DNA from: Sneathiella chinensis
Lineage (GTDB): Bacteria; Pseudomonadota; Alphaproteobacteria; Sneathiellales; Sneathiellaceae
Assembly (NCBI RefSeq): GCF_012720115.1
Contig: NZ_VNWN01000002.1
Location: 1 to 64,000 of the forward strand
Direction: 5' to 3'
Length of the DNA stretch: 64,000 nucleotides
The position numbers and the translations under genes are program-made. This document shows, piece by piece, positions 62,165 to 64,000 of the stretch. The notes under the pieces were generated by a model that searched no databases, was not told the DNA's origin, and saw only the letters and a program-made list of their open reading frames with translations. Positions within the stretch are counted from its first letter, which is position 1. Each line of letters starts with the position of its first letter.

Positions 62165-62178
62165 CCGGGTTCGCCCGG
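62165..62178 (+). promoter_or_regulatory. UUCG-capped hairpin in the leader of the second TAXI gene
   Basis: CCGGG-TTCG-CCCGG is a 5-bp stem with the very stable UUCG loop, 28 nt before the ATG at 62206. It may protect the 5' end of the transcript. Confidence 0.4.
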
Positions 62179-62205
62179 AATTTGCGTCAAAGGAGAAACG
62201 TACCC

Positions 62206-63171
62206 ATGGGCGTTACACTGCTGAAGAAACTGTCGATGGCCGCGCTGGCCGGTTCTGTCCTGTTTGCGGGCACCGCTGCGGCCGAAACACGGATCACCTA
62301 TAAATCCGCGAAAACCGCCACATCCTACTACCAGATGGCCGTCCAGATCGCCGAGGCGGTCAAGACCGGTACGGATGGCAACATCATCATGACCGTTGAG
62401 GAAAGCCAGGGCTCTGTCCAGAACGTCATGGAAGCGGCTGTGCGTCCGGGCAACTATGTCTTTACCACCCCGCCTGCCCTCGCCCGTCTTGCCAAGGAAG
62501 GCAAAGGGATGTTCGAGGACAAGCAGAACCCGAAATTTGCCGATATCCGGGCCCTGTTCCCCATTCCATCCTTGAGCATGCATTTCGTGGTGCGCGCCGA
62601 TGCCGGGATCAACAGCTTTGACGATCTTGCCGGCAAGACCATGCTGATCGGCAAGGGTTCCTTCGGGGCCCGCGAAGGCGCCAAATACCTGCAACTGTTC
62701 GGCCTTGAAGGCAAGGTCAAGCTGGCCGATGTGGAACTGTCCAATGCCGGTCCGGCCCTCAAGAACAAGCAGATCGACGGCTTTGTGACCTCCGGCTCGT
62801 TCCCGGCGCCGAACGTGATCGAGGCGGCTGCCGGGTCTGAGGTAAAAATCCTGTCCCTGAGCGATGAACAGATCGCAGCCACCAAACGCACCAAGCTGAT
62901 CATTCCAAAAGGCACCTATGCCGGTGTGGACGAGGATATCAGCACCACTTCGCTGCCGGTGATTGCCTATACCACCACCAACATGGATGATGAAACCGCC
63001 TATACCCTGACCAAGACCTTCTGGGAACAGAAAGGCAAGATGGGCAGCGACAATCCGTGGTGGAACGGTGTGACAACAGACATGCTGAACAATATCACCG
63101 GTCAGATTCACCCCGGTGCCGTTCGCTATTACAAGGAAGCTGGCATCGCCCTTCCTGCATCCGCCGAATAA
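62206..63171 (+). CDS. TAXI-family TRAP transporter solute-binding protein
   Basis: 321 aa, signal peptide about 1-26 (FAGTAAAET). TRITYKSAKTATSYYQMAVQIAEAVK and KTMLIGKGSFGAREGAKYLQLFGL are TAXI-like features. The ATG at 62206 has AGGAG upstream. It lies 25 bp before a fused permease and so forms a TAXI system. Ligand unknown; it may be an ectoine-related compound, given its neighbours, but this is not shown. Confidence 0.87.
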   Translation: MGVTLLKKLSMAALAGSVLFAGTAAAETRITYKSAKTATSYYQMAVQIAEAVKTGTDGNIIMTVEESQGSVQNVMEAAVRPGNYVFTTPPALARLAKEGKGMFEDKQNPKFADIRALFPIPSLSMHFVVRADAGINSFDDLAGKTMLIGKGSFGAREGAKYLQLFGLEGKVKLADVELSNAGPALKNKQIDGFVTSGSFPAPNVIEAAAGSEVKILSLSDEQIAATKRTKLIIPKGTYAGVDEDISTTSLPVIAYTTTNMDDETAYTLTKTFWEQKGKMGSDNPWWNGVTTDMLNNITGQIHPGAVRYYKEAGIALPASAE

Positions 63172-63195
63172 CCCTCAACCTATTCGGAGTTGGTG

Positions 63196-64000
63196 ATGTC
63201 CGTACCGGGTCGTGTTTTCTGGGTACTGCTCGGTGCGGCATCCATTTCCTTTCATCTGGGCCTGATTTTTTCAGGTCTGGTTCCCAACCTGCTGTCCCGC
63301 CCCCTGCATATGGCGCTGGCCCTGCCGTGGATTTTCCTGTTCGGCGCCACCGGCCGGTGGCAGATTGGCTCAGGCATCGCCCTGACCCTTTCGGGGCTGG
63401 CGGCCACCCTTTATGTGGCCTTCAATGCGGAAGCCCTTGGTAACCAGTACGGATTTCTGACCACGGACATCCAGTATGTTGTTGCCGCAACCCTGCTGAT
63501 TGTCACACTGGAAATGGCCCGGCGGGCCATTGGCTGGCCGTTGCCACTGGTCGCGCTGCTGGCCCTTCTCTACGGGTTGTTCGGACAGCATATTCCGGGG
63601 GAGTTCGGCCATCCGGGTGTCCCCCTGCAAAGTTTCCTTGGCAACCAGACCATCGCTGAAGGGGGGCTTTGGGGCAGCCTGACGGGCGTGTCCGTTTCAA
63701 TCGTGTCCATCTTCGTGATCATGGGGGCCGTCCTGAACGCGGGGGAAGCCGGGCAGGGTTTCATGAACCTGGCAACCGCCGCCGCCGGTCGCCTGAAAGG
63801 TGGTGCCGCCAAGGTTTCCACCTTGTCTTCGGCGCTTTTCGGCTCCATCTCCGGCTCGGCGTCGGCCAACGTGGCCTCAACCGGGGCCATTACACTTCCG
63901 GCCATGACCCGGCTTGGCTATCCCAAAACCCTTGCCGGGGCAGTGGAGGCGGTTGCCTCCTCCGGCGGGCAGATCATGCCGCCGCTCATGGGGGCCGGGG
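63196..64000 (+). CDS. TAXI-type TRAP transporter fused permease, 5' part
   Basis: Frame open from the ATG at 63196 to the window end (268 codons), so the C-terminus is missing. Hydrophobic throughout; FGSISGSASANVASTGAITLP and EAVASSGGQIMPPLMGAG match the same core motifs as the permease at 34100-36148. It forms a transporter with the preceding TAXI protein. Confidence 0.88.
   Translation, partial: MSVPGRVFWVLLGAASISFHLGLIFSGLVPNLLSRPLHMALALPWIFLFGATGRWQIGSGIALTLSGLAATLYVAFNAEALGNQYGFLTTDIQYVVAATLLIVTLEMARRAIGWPLPLVALLALLYGLFGQHIPGEFGHPGVPLQSFLGNQTIAEGGLWGSLTGVSVSIVSIFVIMGAVLNAGEAGQGFMNLATAAAGRLKGGAAKVSTLSSALFGSISGSASANVASTGAITLPAMTRLGYPKTLAGAVEAVASSGGQIMPPLMGAG

Noticed and set aside
61963-63111. 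Minus-strand 382-aa open frame
   Set aside because: Antisense to the second TAXI protein gene; the plus-strand product has signal peptide and family motifs.

Overview
The window looks like chromosomal DNA of a free-living, probably marine or halotolerant alphaproteobacterium. It is GC-rich with AT-rich promoters, packed with overlapping operons, and rich in TRAP and ABC uptake systems. The pca genes are governed by a PcaQ-type LysR regulator, and ectoine/hydroxyectoine is used as a nutrient. I saw no rRNA, tRNA, CRISPR array, transposase or phage gene. The genus is not determined.

Layout. (1) 1-1890 (-): N-terminal 630 residues of a giant secreted adhesin with a LapA-like N-terminus and a doubled PAAG motif. 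(2) 2337-3971 (-): long-chain acyl-CoA ligase with its own terminator. (3) 4210-12124 (+): haem-uptake operon hemP-hmuR-tonB-hmuS-exbB-exbD-hmuTUV, with a Fur-like site in front; its first gene, hemP, encodes only 57 aa. (4) 12269-20430: orphan periplasmic binding protein, a SAM-cyclase-ATPase-TPR signalling protein, a PhnA/YjdM protein and a Cache-GAF-HD-GYP protein. (5) 20423-24690 (-): Ugp-type ABC importer with a PHO-box-like site upstream; then MarC. (6) 25893-33304: beta-CASP metallohydrolase, Lon-like protease, USP-like protein, an erythromycin-esterase-like protein lacking its usual Glu/His, an 80-aa orphan and a Crp/Fnr regulator, with two FNR-type boxes in the central divergent promoter. 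(7) 33471-37233: DUF4136-like lipoprotein and a TAXI-TRAP transporter.

(8) 37428-48960: protocatechuate branch of the beta-ketoadipate pathway (pcaQ, pcaDCHGIJB), a DctPQM TRAP transporter with a PcaQ-like site in front, and pobR/pobA. Together these take 4-hydroxybenzoate through protocatechuate to 3-oxoadipyl-CoA. (9) 49057-61990: XRE regulator, then ectoine/hydroxyectoine catabolism (doeD, doeC, asnC/doeX, eutC, doeB on -; eutB on +; doeA on -), a new 51-aa reading frame ahead of doeA, the ehuBCDA importer and a GntR/FCD regulator. Similar TTGT-ACAA palindromes lie in both divergent promoters. eutA is not in the window. (10) 62206-64000 (+): a second TAXI-TRAP system, with the permease cut by the window end.

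Recurrent theme: in four transporters (ugp, TAXI-1, dctPQM, ehu) a strong stem-loop lies just after the binding-protein gene and before or at the start of the permease gene. This would fit high expression of the binding protein relative to the membrane subunits.
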